A DNA stretch of 64,000 nucleotides, from positions 15,261,001 to 15,325,000 of the forward strand of contig CANTUR010000283.1 in the NCBI GenBank assembly GCA_947683625.1, read 5' to 3'. The notes under the pieces are model-generated. The model made no database searches. It was not told where the DNA came from and worked only from the letters and a program-made list of their open reading frames with translations. Positions 36,445 through 47,694 of the stretch are shown here, piece by piece. The DNA is from Mallotus nudiflorus. Lineage: Eukaryota > Streptophyta > Magnoliopsida > Malpighiales > Euphorbiaceae. Position 1 is the first letter of the stretch. Each line of letters begins with the position of its first letter. The translations under genes were made by a program, and so were the position numbers.

Positions 36445-38843
36445 ATGACTATGGAGGAAGAAGGAGTAGAGGTGGTATTGGCTAGAGCTATTGAGTTGAG
36501 GCTAAAGATCAGTAATTGCATCCATAAGGCAAGTACCAACAACAGCAGCAGCCTCAATGGCAATTCTGCTACTGTTGAAGAAAAGCAGGAAAAAGTGGGT
36601 CTTGAAGAGGGTAATGTTATTGATAAAGGTGATAAAGAAAAGAACCCTAAATTTCAGTCTCATGATGTGGGGGCTTTGAGTGATGGAGCAGAGGAAGATG
36701 ATGATGAGGATGAAGAGGCTGAGAGGCTTTTGCATATTCGTGATGCTCTTGAATCCCTTGAACATCAGCTATCTAATTTACAGGTTTTCTCTATAATACC
36801 CTGTTCTTTAATTTTAGAATTTAGGGTTCTATATCAAAATGTGTCTCTGATAAAAAGGAGATTTCTGGGAGTATATAGTAATGATTTATTATTGATTCTA
36901 ATTGGGTAATTCTATTAACAGAAGAATTGCCTAGAAACATATGAGACCTGATTTTCTCTGCTTTGTATGAAATGTATTAACTGGGTAATGATTTATAGTG
37001 GAGAATAAGCATGATGAATATGCTTTGAAGGTCACTATTTTGTTCCAAAAGGCCAAAGAAGCATGATGATCAATGAGAATCGCCGTATTGTTCTTGGTAT
37101 TTTAAATTTTTGTGACATCAACTAGTTTGAAAATGTTTCAATAAATTGTTTTTGTGATTTCTGTTGTTTGTTATTTTAGATGACTTCGCATTTGGAAGGA
37201 TTACAGTGCTCTTCTTATTGTTTTGGAATGGTCCAGTTATTTTTTTTTTTCTGTATTTGATACGCTTAATGCATTTTGCATCATGTGCCCCAAAGATTAT
37301 TATGTAATCAATCTACTGTAAATTACTTGAAGAGAATCCCATTAATATTAGGTGTATAAATTTCAGAAGATTATTTTGAAGATCTTGCTGGAACTATAAT
37401 TCAATACTATAATTCTTTTTCATGATTTCATGGAACAACCACGACAACTTCAATATTGCTATTGAATTTGTATGTATTGTAACATGTAATGATATTAAGG
37501 GATAGATATTCAGTGGGAAAGTTGATTGGTGTTTGAATGCATGCCATGTCACATATCTAGCAGCCAAAGCAAAGGGATAGCAGAAATACTATATGGTTGA
37601 GAGTCCAGGAAGATAGTGTCATTCTGCTACATTTTGTTAGAACCTCATTGAAATGCGCTCTACTTCTACATCATTTTCATTCTCATGTTGAACATTTGCA
37701 AGACTTCCAATTCAATGATTGCATGGTTCTGCACTATGTGGATGATGGTATCTAGAGAAAATTCTAGACTTGTGAATTTCAGAAACTTAACAAGCATCAA
37801 CATATCATGGAATATTTATATGGTCTTATATGTCAGTTGTGCTTTTAGTGCTGTGAACTGAATAAGTCAGGTCAACAAGGTGTCAAATATTCCATTGTTT
37901 ATTCCAGCAAAGTTGCTTCCGCACCTCCTTTTTCCCCCGTTGACTTGTTGTGCTTGCGTGTAATTTTACTGTGGGGATGTTGATATATAAAGTACCATGA
38001 CTGATAGTGTAGGACAGGATGGACTCTGTTGCAATTTACTGTGGGGATGTTGATATATAAAGTATAAATTCATGACTGATAGTGCAGGACAGGGTAGACT
38101 GTGTTGTTTGGTCAATATAAGACTACTTTTATATACTAGCTTCCATGAAATGTCATCCCTAATGGTTACAAACTCCCTAAATGTTTTACTTTCGTTATGG
38201 GCAGGCTTTACAGCTACAGCAACGTTATGAAAGAGAAGTTGCCCTCAGTGAGATTGAACAGAGCCGCAAGATGTTGTTGGACAAGTTAAAGGAATACAGA
38301 GGGGAAGACTTGGAAGTAATACGGGAAGCTTCTGCATTTGCTGGTGAAACAGTGGAGCATAACAATGATCTGTTGCTTCCTCCTTATCCAAGCCGTCCTC
38401 CACAATCTTTAGTTGTAGACAATCGCCATCTCCCATACCCTTCCACACGTAAGCCTATGCGAAATGGGATAATCACTGGGGAAGCAAAGAAGAATCTGAA
38501 TCATTCAGATAGCAATCAGACAGATACCACACCCAAAAGCTCGAGCAAAGGACTGGTACATGTAATTGGGGCAGCAGCTAAGACAGTGATTACTATTATT
38601 GGTGTGATAACTGTCCTAAGTTTGTCTGGTTTTGGACCGAAACTTGGGAATAGAAGCTTACCTTTTAATATCACTGGTGTGTTTCAGCAACCAGCAAATG
38701 AAGAAAAGAGAAACCGAGAATGTCCACCTGGGAGAATACTGGTGGTGGAAGATGGGGAAGCTCGATGTGTTGTGAAAGAGAGGGTCGCAATTCCCTTTGA
38801 GTCGGTGGTTTCAAAGCCAGATGTACATTATGGGTCTGGTTAG
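36445..38843 (+). CDS. PDV2: PDV2, plastid division protein of the chloroplast outer envelope
   Basis: Two exons (36445-36783 and 38205-38843), separated by a 1.42-kb GT/AG intron, give 325 residues. The N-terminus MTMEEEGVEVVLARAIELRLKIS is close to known PDV2 (LARATELRLKIS). An acidic run (EEDDDEDEEAERLLHIRDAL, about residues 80-105) and QLQQRYEREVALSEIEQSRK form the cytosolic coiled coil. YRGEDLEVIREA, FAGETVEHNNDLLLPPYP and a single hydrophobic segment (VIGAAAKTVITIIGVITVLS, about 234-255) follow. The intermembrane tail CPPGRILVVEDGEARCVVKE ends in a terminal glycine (Gly325), conserved in this family. PDV2 recruits the dynamin ARC5/DRP5B to the division site and is positioned through ARC6. 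A second in-frame ATG lies two codons downstream. It looks intact, with the usual length and gene structure. Confidence 0.96.
37965..38106 (+). repeat. 70-bp tandem duplication inside the PDV2 intron
   Basis: The block TTTACTGTGGGGATGTTGAT through GGACAGG.TGGACTCTGTTG occurs at 37965-38034 and again at 38035-38106. The two copies differ by a six-base insertion and a few substitutions. It lies about 100 bases before the acceptor at 38204. Confidence 0.85.
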
Positions 38844-39491
38844 CTCGGTATTCAACGACTGTCTTCGTCTTCTTGTTAGTTCTTTTTGGGGTACATTCAT
38901 AGTCTGTCTTTTGTATATCTTGTTTTTTCACTATGAAGTGTGAAGATTTTGATTTAATGGCCTACAGTTTCTGTGGCAATTAAAAGTTGGCGCATATTTG
39001 AGGTCTTTAATCCTCATGCGAAGTCATGTTGTGATGCATATCCAGTAAGCAGAAATTTTAGTTCTATAATAGCAGTAATTTCATGACGCATAACATGACA
39101 ACCGCCTCTGCCTTTACTCGAAGCTCACGACAACAATTTGAAACGTATTTGAATGTGGAACCTCTCCAAGCTTTGCAAGCAAAGTGTTGATTTTCTTAGT
39201 ACAACTACAAGCCGCCCTTCAAGCCCACAGATTGATTTTCTTAGTACACGCACCAGAATAAAATAAGGCATCTATATAAATAAAAGAAGTGTACTGAGTT
39301 GGCTCCATCGCACCTTCAAAGGTCATTTATAATATTTCTCTGTTTTCAACTTTCAAGCACAATCAAGTCAAAGACTCTTGTATAAATAATAAAAAAAAAA
39401 TACAACCCAATTGGTAAAGTTACTTCAAAATTATATTTGTATCTGTTTCAGAACTAAATCAACTGATCAAGTGTAGCTGCTAGTGATTCTC
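38844..39491. other. PDV2 3' end and upstream region of the first phytoglobin
   Basis: No gene. A short direct repeat TTGATTTTCTTAGTACA occurs near 39187 and 39230. A TATATAAA box sits at 39273-39280. Confidence 0.6.
39273..39280 (+). promoter_or_regulatory. Candidate TATA box of the upstream phytoglobin
   Basis: TATATAAA lies 212 bases before the ATG at 39492. It supports transcription starting upstream of the extra 5' exons rather than at the globin exon itself. Confidence 0.5.
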
Positions 39492-40711
39492 ATGAATACC
39501 AGCACTCTCAGTTCAAGGGCTGCCATGCTTCTTTCTGATGGTGAGTATTTTTTTTTTACCACACTTAAATCTACTGCAGATTCTAATTGTCTTTTCTGAA
39601 AAATTAAAACGCAGCTGCAGGCATCAAGAACTATGTCTGTAGAGATGTCTCTAAGATTCATGTGATACAAAGAAATGGCCCTACACTCTTGCACAAGCAA
39701 TCTTTGCAGTTTTCATGGGTCAGGAGAGATGGATCAGTCCATGAGCTTGTTTGCCGAAAACCCAAAGTTTTCACAAGTAATTTTCCTCTGTGTTCGTTCT
39801 TGTGTTAGATTCTTTTTAGTTACTCCCCTAATCTTTTAAGCAATGATGAGATAATTCTTGTGTAAATGTGAAGGGGTGGAGAGGAGTGGAAGACTAAAAG
39901 TGAGTGCATTTACAGAGGAGCAGGAAGCTCTAGTAGTCAAATCATGGAATTTAATGAAGAAGAACGCTAGTGAATTGGGTCTAAAATTCTTCTTAAAGTA
40001 AATCATTCTTTGTCTCTTCCTTTGTATTATTCATTCATGGTCCAGAACTATTTTATTCATGTCATAGTATAACTTTGGTCTCAGTTTATGTGTTAATTTT
40101 GCAGAATCTTTGAGATTGCACCTTCTGCCAAGAAGCTGTTCACATTTCTGAGAGACTCAGATGTTCCTCTGGAACAGAATCCAAAGCTTAAACCTCATGC
40201 CATGACTGTATTTGTTATGGTGAGCTAGTTTTTGTTCACATCCATCTCTATTATACAATCTCAGTACAATTAGCACTTCAACAATAAACTGCATATTTTT
40301 TTAACTATCTCAGAGCTTAGGCTTAAACCAAACTGTGATTGCAAGTCTGAAAATTGCTATTTTTCATGCAGACCTGTGAATCAGCAGTGCAGCTCAGGAA
40401 GGCTGGAAAAGTTACTGTGAAAGAATCAAGTCTGAAAGATTTAGGAGCTACACATTTCAAATATGGAGTTGTTGCTGAACATTTTGAGGTAACAATTTGG
40501 AATAACAGTGGTGCCAAATCTTTACAGGAATTGTGCATCATAGTTTATATAATCTTCTCTTGATGGGTTTTAGGTCACCAAGTTCGCATTGCTTGAAACT
40601 ATAAAAGAAGCAGTACCAGAAATGTGGTCACCTGAAATGAAGAATGCATGGGCAGAAGCTTATGATCAGTTGGCTGCTGCTATCAGAAATGAAATGAAGC
40701 CTCCTTCCTAG
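39492..40711 (+). CDS. Class 1 phytoglobin with predicted N-terminal extension
   Basis: Six exons: 39492-39540, 39615-39776, 39874-39997, 40105-40219, 40372-40488 and 40574-40711, giving 234 residues. The last four follow the standard plant globin gene structure. They encode the globin fold from FTEEQEALVVKSW (residue 83) through NPKLKPHAM (distal His143), LGATHFKYGV (proximal His178) and EMWSPEMKNAW to the end. Class 1 phytoglobins bind oxygen tightly and remove nitric oxide under low oxygen. Usual length is near 160. Here the globin exon has no ATG before FTEEQE, and the frame stays open through two upstream exons with good GT/AG sites and matching phases. This adds about 74 residues beginning MNTSTLSSRAAMLL and including SWVRRDGSVHELVCRKPKVF. 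The extension is rich in Ser, Arg and Lys and might act as an organelle-targeting sequence (inference). An alternative acceptor at 39620 would drop two residues. Confidence 0.85.
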
Positions 40712-41600
40712 AAAAGATGAAATGTTCATCAAAATTTTTATCATTTATTTCGTCATAAATCTCTGTATTAGTACTTATGTTCGACAATAGTACCGGACAA
40801 GGAGTAGTATAAAAGTGAAAGATTTATGTGATGATTTTCTTGGCCTAATCCCTGTTCTAGCATATGCTATCTTCTAACCGTGATGACTACCTTTGAGCAT
40901 TGTCACAGAAGTAATGCCAGTTCCATGTTGTCCCTTAAAATGAAAATACATAAAACATATTGCACATCATATGCTCTGCAACATGGTATGCAACTCATAA
41001 ATGTGAAAATGGTTCACATCAAATACAAGTTGGTAACCATGGACTTCCATATACATATAACAAACCATGATCGATCTCTCTGCCCCATTTGCAGATAATC
41101 ATCGAAAAAGTATCTAATAGAATCAGCCAACAAAATTTGAAGCACGAACAGAAACTTTAATTATATGAAAAAATCTGCACAGCTAGCTGTTGAATGGATC
41201 AATGCCACTGAGCTATGAGGTACATGATTGACCCCAGTCATAAATTTCTCATAATCATTGTTTTTATTTTCAACGAAAGCCAAATTCAAGTTGATTAGCT
41301 ATTAATGACATGGTCAACGCTACACCACAATCCAAAATCCAACTTGAATTGCCAAAACCAGGTGCTAGGCACAAGGTTTCTCGTCAAATGGTGGCAGCTG
41401 ATTAATGCTGCTGCAACTGCAAGTCGTATCCATATAGAATACAGCAACAAAAAATGGCTTTCAAGGGCTGTGAAGAGTTGACCTCATCTACCTATATAAA
41501 TGCTATACATAAACCTGCCAAGAAATAAACCACTAATAATATCATTACCCAAATCATTTCTTGCTAATCACATTCTTGCCAAATCAAACACCACAGGCCA
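40712..41600. other. Spacer between the two phytoglobin genes
   Basis: About 890 bp with 3' untranslated sequence of the first gene and the promoter of the second. No further coding sequence is seen. Confidence 0.6.
41493..41500 (+). promoter_or_regulatory. TATA box of the second phytoglobin
   Basis: TATATAAA lies 101 bases before the ATG at 41601, which predicts a leader of about 70 bases. A GTTGACC sequence (W-box core TTGAC) sits just upstream near 41478. Confidence 0.6.
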
Positions 41601-43121
41601 ATGAATACCTTGGAATGCAAGGCTTTCACTGAAGAGCAAGAAGCTCTTGTGGTCAAGTCATGGAGTGTAATGAAAAAGAATTCTGCAGAGTTGGGCCTTA
41701 AATTCTTCTTGAAGTATGTCCAATTTTCTCTTTTTGTTATATATCTATATATATATAATCTATTATGCAATATGGTTTCATGAACGTTAATTGCTGCAGG
41801 ATATTTGAGATTGCACCATCAGCAAAGAAGCTGTTCTCATTCTTGAAAGACTCAAATGTTCCACTCGAGCAGAACCCAAAGCTCAAGCCCCATGCCATGT
41901 CTGTCTTTATCATGGTAAGTCCCTTCTTTATATACATTTTTTAATTATTAGTATTTATTAAGAGGTCAAACCATACAACCCAATTCAGCAGGATAGTCTT
42001 TTTATAAATTAACAACTGTAAAGCTCTATGATCTATTAGTTTCCATTCTATAACTTTATATACTATTTCTCAAGTGCCCCCTCAAGGACCATAACAATCA
42101 CCCTCATGGGTACATGTGCCTCATGATCCTTCTTACACTTATATTCTATATGAACATGAATTTCTTTTTTAATTATAATCTGACTCATGTTTAACCGATG
42201 AGACTTAGATCAATTGGTGTAAGTTGAGACTCTCAAACCTTAATATTTGAAATTCAAATTTTTGAGGTACAACTAAAAATTTTGGAGGATGACAATATTG
42301 ACCTATCACTTTATGACATATCTTTTTAACGAAAGTAAAAAAAAACTTTTATGGACTGTTTACATTTTTTTTAATTTTAATATTATACTCTGCAATTCTG
42401 CCAATCTTATCAATGGTTAAGATTATGTTATGTGTTTTAATGTAAATTTTTAAGGTTATATTTGGAATGTATTGCAGACTTGTGAATCAGCAGTTCAACT
42501 GAGGAAAGCCGGCAAAGTTACTGTGAGAGAGTCGAGCTTAAAAAAATTGGGAGCTGTCCACTTCAAGTATGGTGTTGTTGACGAACACTTTGAGGTATCA
42601 TTCCCCATATCGCCACCAACTCCCAACACAGTACTCAATAATCTATATGTATATATATACACACACGCAAACAAACTGATTCACAACTCAACTCAAATTA
42701 TTGAATCTAAATTTGTTAGAATTAGCAATATAGATTATTGGGCTTACATCGCGTGTTACTAACCGATGGTTAAAGTTTTTTTCCAGATAAATTTTCTGTT
42801 TATAAAAAAGTCATATCTGTCAACTTGAAATAATTTTCTTTACTTATTTTCTCTAAATAATTCTTGTGAATTTCATGATGTAGAATCGAATATGAACCAT
42901 TTAATTGGTCTAATTAACCACACTATTAATCCTTCAATTGGACATTTAACGAGGTTTTTTTTTTTCCTCTTAAACTGAGACAGGTAACAAAGTTTGCATT
43001 ATTGGAGACCATAAAAGAAGCAGTACCAGAAATGTGGTCACCAGAAATGAAGAATGCATGGGGTGAAGCGTATGATCAGTTGGTTGCTTCCATTAAGGCA
43101 GAAATGAAGCCTTCTTCTTAG
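41601..43121 (+). CDS. HB1: Class 1 non-symbiotic phytoglobin
   Basis: Four exons (41601-41713, 41800-41914, 42478-42594 and 42984-43121) give 160 residues, exactly the usual class 1 length, with the three introns at the conserved plant globin positions. The protein starts MNTLECKAFTEEQEAL. It has the B-helix LGLKFFLKIFEIAPSAKKLF, distal His69 in NPKLKPHAMSVF, Cys78 in TCESAVQLRKAGKVTV, and proximal His104 in LGAVHFKYGVV, and ends in EMKPSS. It is a cytosolic or nuclear haem protein. Class 1 members are hexacoordinate, have very high oxygen affinity and act as nitric oxide dioxygenases; they are typically induced by hypoxia, nitrate and cytokinin. It is a tandem duplicate of the gene at 39492-40711, with near-identical exons 2-4 but without that gene's N-terminal extension. 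Confidence 0.96.
42186..42290 (+). mobile_element. tRNA-like SINE-type motif in phytoglobin intron 2
   Basis: A box-A-like CTTAGATCAATTGGTGTAAG is followed by a box-B-like GAAATTCAAATTTTTGAGG, resembling degraded tRNA-derived SINE heads seen elsewhere in this window. Ends and target duplication are not identifiable. Confidence 0.2.
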
Positions 43122-43506
43122 AAAATTTTCTTTCCTTGATGAAATAAATTTTGTGCATTACATTTATAGTAATAAAGAAGCACCTAAAGAGTGACTCTGC
43201 TAGACTTTATATGTACAAATCAAATGTGCTTTTTTTTTTTTTTCACCATTTGTGTATTGCAAAAAATGTTGTACCTTTTACAAAATGTATTATTAATTAT
43301 GAGTTTCAAGAATCAATTTGAACTCATTTCAAATTAAAATATGATTCTCATGAACATTTAATCTGAGTATGAATAACTACATTAATTTGTTGGATTATTT
43401 TGATGAATATAACAGGATGGTAAAAGTGCATTTAAAGTCCCTTTCATCTATATGGTTTCGCGTTTTAAAATAAAAAAGTTTAAATAAAATCAGGAACAGA
43501 ATACAT

Positions 43507-43658
43507 GTCGGAACTTATGACATGTACAGTGTGTCGTGAGTCTCGATACAAGATAAAAAAATTATTTCTTTTTTTACTCCCAATATAAGTGATCATCTAC
43601 TATGAGGGTGGGATTTTTTGTAATTTTGAGACTCACGTGCTGTCGTAAGTTCCGATAC
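43507..43658. mobile_element. Small foldback (MITE-like) element
   Basis: The left arm GTCGGAACTTATGACA...GTCGTGAGTCTC (43507-43544) is the imperfect reverse complement of the right arm GAGACTCACGTGCTGTCG...TAAGTTCCGATAC (43628-43658). The left arm carries a nine-base extra segment. About 80 bp of spacer lies between. A short related phrase, GTCGCGAGTTCCGACGGG, occurs near 27180. Confidence 0.55.
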
Positions 43659-44983
43659 AAATAATTTTCCATAAAATCAACATTTGTTGTTTCAAGTTGT
43701 AAAAAGCTTGAATTTTTTCAAGTAAGGTTTCAAATTCGAATCTTATTTTACAAATTCATCTGATTTGAACTTCCAAATCCCCTTATAATTGCGGAATAGT
43801 GTAAATGACATCAAATGCAGAATAAAAGGATAAAGCTATATTTGCCATTAACTATACATTATAAAAATATTTAAAATGTTATTAGCCCAAAAAGTGGCCC
43901 GCCATGCCTGAAGAAGCTCCGGCCCTATTAACACCAGCTATTACATATTGGAGACATAAACACATGGTAATCTGGCGCACATGAGTTGTTATCACAGTTG
44001 GCGTTATAGTACAACTTAACTTGTAAACATGCGAATTTTCGATTTTCTCTTTCTGTCAACCAACTTACTGGAAATTTTGTAATTTTCTGTAATAATTTAT
44101 AGTATTTTGTACAATTCAGCAATTATAGAAGATCAGCAAATCTCATATATACATATGTATGAAATGAAGCTTTGACATCATACCCAATTCATAAAACCAC
44201 GATTTATTTGCAACTTGTTCATGTTCAATACATGTACCCATTAAACTTCTGAATCTTGGAAAAGAGATTGAACTATATCCTCTGGAGACAATGATTGAAG
44301 TATTAAATGGATTTTAATGATACCATATAAAATATATGTAAAAGCCTGCAATTAAATATTGTACTTACCACTATATCTTAGTAGGATTCATAAATCTGAC
44401 AACTTGTTTCTTATAAATTTATGCATATGTATTCATAAGCAGACCACCAGTTTTAAAGAAAAAAAAAAAAAAATCTGGCTGCGCACAAATGCCTCTAAGT
44501 AATGAACTTTTCATTTCATGATTATCCAAAACTTGAAATAAGCACGTTTCTTACACTATGTTATATTGTATGATATATGTGTATGTATTTTTAGTTTAAT
44601 GGAGGCCGAACGAATTGAGAGATTGTAATTATAAAATTACTAAGGTGATAAATCTTAAAAATATTTATAGATGAGAGTTTAAATTCAAAACTTATCTATT
44701 ACATTCGATTTATTTGCCTCCTTCTAAATAAAATAATACGACTACATATATTATGACTCAAATTTAAAATGTTATTTAAGGAGAACTATTCTTACCAGCT
44801 AATTCAACAGTTGTTAGTTAAATTTAAAATTTTTTATATTTTACATACTAAATATAAAAATATGAAAAGGTTAATTAATTAAGTAGGTTCACTTGATATA
44901 TATTTATTATAATTTTTTAAATTCATGGCTTTGATTTTAGTTCCTATTTCAAACAAAAAATATATATTTATTGTACTGTTAGT

Positions 44984-45421
44984 ACCATAATTTTGGATCA
45001 TATTTCATTTTGATATCAAAATTTTAATTTTTTTTCTTTTTCAGTTCCAAAAATTTTATTTTTGTTTCAAGTTGAAGTAGTTTGAATATATCCGATCAAA
45101 TTTAACATATGTGGCAGCTAAAATAAATATATTTTTAATATATTTATCTTGTAAACATCTCATTAAACAACTTAATCATTTTATTAGTCTCATAAAATAA
45201 AATTTACTTGTGAATCTCATAAAATAAAAATGTAATAAAATTTATTTTATATAACCCATAAGATAATTAGGCCGCTTAATAGAATGCTTACATGATAAAT
45301 ATATTTATTCTGACCGTCATATATGTTAAATTTAATCGAATATTTTCAAAATAAAAATATAATTTTAGGACTAAAAAAAATAAAAATTTAATATCAAAAT
45401 GAAATATGATCAAAGTTATAG
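44984..45421. mobile_element. Long-stem inverted repeat (foldback MITE), about 440 bp
   Basis: The first arm begins ACCATAATTTTGGATCATAT and TTCATTTTGATATCAAAATT. The second arm ends in its near reverse complement: ATATCAAAATGAAATATGAT, then CAAAGTTATAG. Correspondence continues inward (CGATCAAATTTAACATATGT against its inverse near 45325; TTATCTTGTAAACATCTCATT against its inverse near 45285), so each arm is about 200 bp. The centre is near 45205. The arms are imperfect. There is no coding content. Confidence 0.75.
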
Positions 45422-47095
45422 CATCGCCAGTCAACTAAACCATTTATATTCGGTTATTTGTTGATTTTTATATTTCACTACAATCAGGCGCATAATGAGT
45501 TAGTTTTCTATATAAATTTTCAATAGAATCAAATTGTTGAATATATTTATGCACCTAGTTTATAGATCCATTAATTATTATATGGTAAGAATGACCAAAA
45601 AGCGACCATCTTAGAAGTACATTAGCTGGTATGAAGAACAGAGCAGTTTCAAGTTTCTCACAATTATGGCCATTATCAAGTGCAGCTTTGTTTTGATATA
45701 TGTATAAATAACATCACATTCAAAGACTTGTATGAATTTCACTATTTACCATGATTACTTGAATTTGATTTCATAGTCATAGAACAGCAAATGTTTCACC
45801 AACAATAGTTAGAATTAGCGGATAAAGACTATTTTTATATAAGTAATATTTTAAATTTGAGATCTGATATATATAGTCATATAAATTTAAATAATAATAG
45901 TTTTTTTTTTTTGAATTGTTACAATGAGAAAAGGGGAGATGAGAGGTTTCGAATTTGAAACTTTTCATATGCCTACAAGAGATTTGATTTATGAGGCTTA
46001 AATACTATCGGTTTAGATAAAAAAGAATAGCAAATATTTTGAGCTTCTTAAGATTTTTAAATAATTGAAAAAACAGGTAGTGAAAAAAAAATCATTTTTA
46101 TCCTGCAAACTCTTTCAGTTTTTGCCTCGTAGCAATTCATCATATTTCAGTAATGGACCATATTTTAGTCTTCAGAATATTTCAGTTCAGAAGCACTTTA
46201 GTTCCCAAATTATTATATCACATAGAAGGCATTTTAAACTTATTTTTTGAAGTACTTTTTCATTTGTTGTTGTTCAAAATTAAATATACTGATTTTTAAC
46301 GTCTAGAGACCAAAATGTATCTTAAAACAAACATTTTAGACTTAATTCATAGGCAACTATTTCTTATTTGTCTAGAATTAATGCAAAACAAAATCTGAGG
46401 TAAAATGGATAATCATCCCTATCATAAATTTTACCCGCGAACGATTTCAAGGATTATACACTAATATTATTGACCGGATGTAATGTATCTGAAAAGAAAA
46501 ATTAAACTAATGTAATTTTAATTTAGATTATTTGAAAAAAAATCTTTTTTTTTTTTTAATTTTTCAATCAATTTATTTTGAATTTAGGAGGAGAAATTGA
46601 CCCTATGATTATCATGGTCATAATCTTTTAATGTCATGAAGAATTTTTTTAATCATTTAACTACTTAAATTTTGGTAGTTTTATCAAGCTTAAGATTTAA
46701 GAATGGTAGAGAAAGTTAGCAAGTCTCGATCACGTTAAGCAACTTTAATAAACCATCACAAGCATCATTACAACACGTAAGAAAAAGAAAAAAAACAATA
46801 GTTACTTTGAGTAATTTGAAATCTAAAATTTTGAGCTTAGTAATTTGAAAAAAAAAAATTTAATCAGAGTTAGATATTAAGTAAAAAACAAAGAAAACAT
46901 GGGGTACAAGTTCATAATCATTGCAATGACCAAAAGCTTTAGAAGGGATAAGGTTCCTATTTCACTTTAATCCGTTGTCCAAAAAACATTCTAACAACTT
47001 CATACTTCTATTGGCGATGTCTAAAGTTGGAAGCTACCATTACAAGCTAAAAGCCAAAACATTACAACTCCCTGCCAGCACTGTAATTTGACATC

Positions 47096-47590
47096 TCAAT
47101 TTGTTGCCTGCCCCCTCCCGGCCGGAAAATTCACACCAACCTTGTCAAAATTACTTGGAACTTTACAAAATCGCTGACCGCTGCCTACTAATTTAACCCC
47201 ATTTCCATATAGATACCACGTAGTTTTTTTCGACGAATATTGGGCGGCCTCGGCCTGAGTTAGTGCTGCACTAGCCTTGATAGCTAATGCACATAATTCT
47301 TGCAAAGAAAGAAGGGATTGGGATTTAGAGAGTGGCATGAGGAAATAAAGCTGACCGAGTTGTAATTCTTCGTCGTCCGGCACGTGAGGCACGTGAGAGT
47401 CAACGTACATGGATTCTGAGCTACAAAGAAAGCAATTTGGGTTTTGAGAGAGTATATAGCTGGCCTTGATGGGTTGCTTGAATTCTTGTAACTTTCCATC
47501 TACATCTACCACTTTGGCTGTGGACTGCCTGTAGTAGCTTATGGTAAGTGCACTTTTCTTTGTGTATTGAGGTGATGCACAATTCCCCAT
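47096..47590 (-). CDS. PADRE-domain (DUF4228) protein
   Basis: A single exon on the minus strand encodes 164 residues. The chosen start gives MGNCASPQY, because MGNC is the conserved beginning of this plant family and a TATA box lies about 100 bases upstream; the frame stays open further 5' only by chance. Gly2 followed by Asn-Cys is a typical N-myristoylation plus palmitoylation signal, predicting plasma-membrane attachment. VVDVDGKLQEFKQPIKASYIL is the PADRE signature, followed by FLCSSESMYVDSHVPHVPDDEELQLGQLYFLMP. A disordered Ser/Ala-rich tail ends GVNFPAGRGQATN. PADRE proteins are often transcriptionally induced by pathogens and abiotic stress; the biochemical role is not established. 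Intact and of normal length. Confidence 0.92.
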   Translation of the reverse strand: MGNCASPQYTKKSALTISYYRQSTAKVVDVDGKLQEFKQPIKASYILSQNPNCFLCSSESMYVDSHVPHVPDDEELQLGQLYFLMPLSKSQSLLSLQELCALAIKASAALTQAEAAQYSSKKTTWYLYGNGVKLVGSGQRFCKVPSNFDKVGVNFPAGRGQATN

Positions 47591-47686
47591 TTCTTCAAAA
47601 AAATTAAGAGACAAAAGATGCAGCTTAGAGGGCTTGAGTTGAGATTGTGTTTTTATGGTGTAAGAAAAACAAGGCATGAAGTTGAG

Positions 47687-47694
47687 TTTATATA
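47687..47694 (-). promoter_or_regulatory. TATA box of the PADRE gene
   Basis: TATATAAA on the minus strand lies about 100 bases upstream of the ATG at 47590. This fits a short leader and argues against translation from the earlier in-frame ATG at 47722, which lies upstream of the TATA box. Confidence 0.65.

Larger units (their letters stand above)
43122..47095. other. Intergenic region after the phytoglobins
   Basis: AT-rich, with no coding sequence supported. It holds a small foldback element (43507-43658), an A17 run near 44458, a long inverted repeat (44984-45421), and the 3' side of the minus-strand PADRE gene. Confidence 0.6.

Noticed and set aside
44620..44700. Another tRNA-like SINE head
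   Set aside because: Only loose similarity to box A and box B; too weak to annotate.
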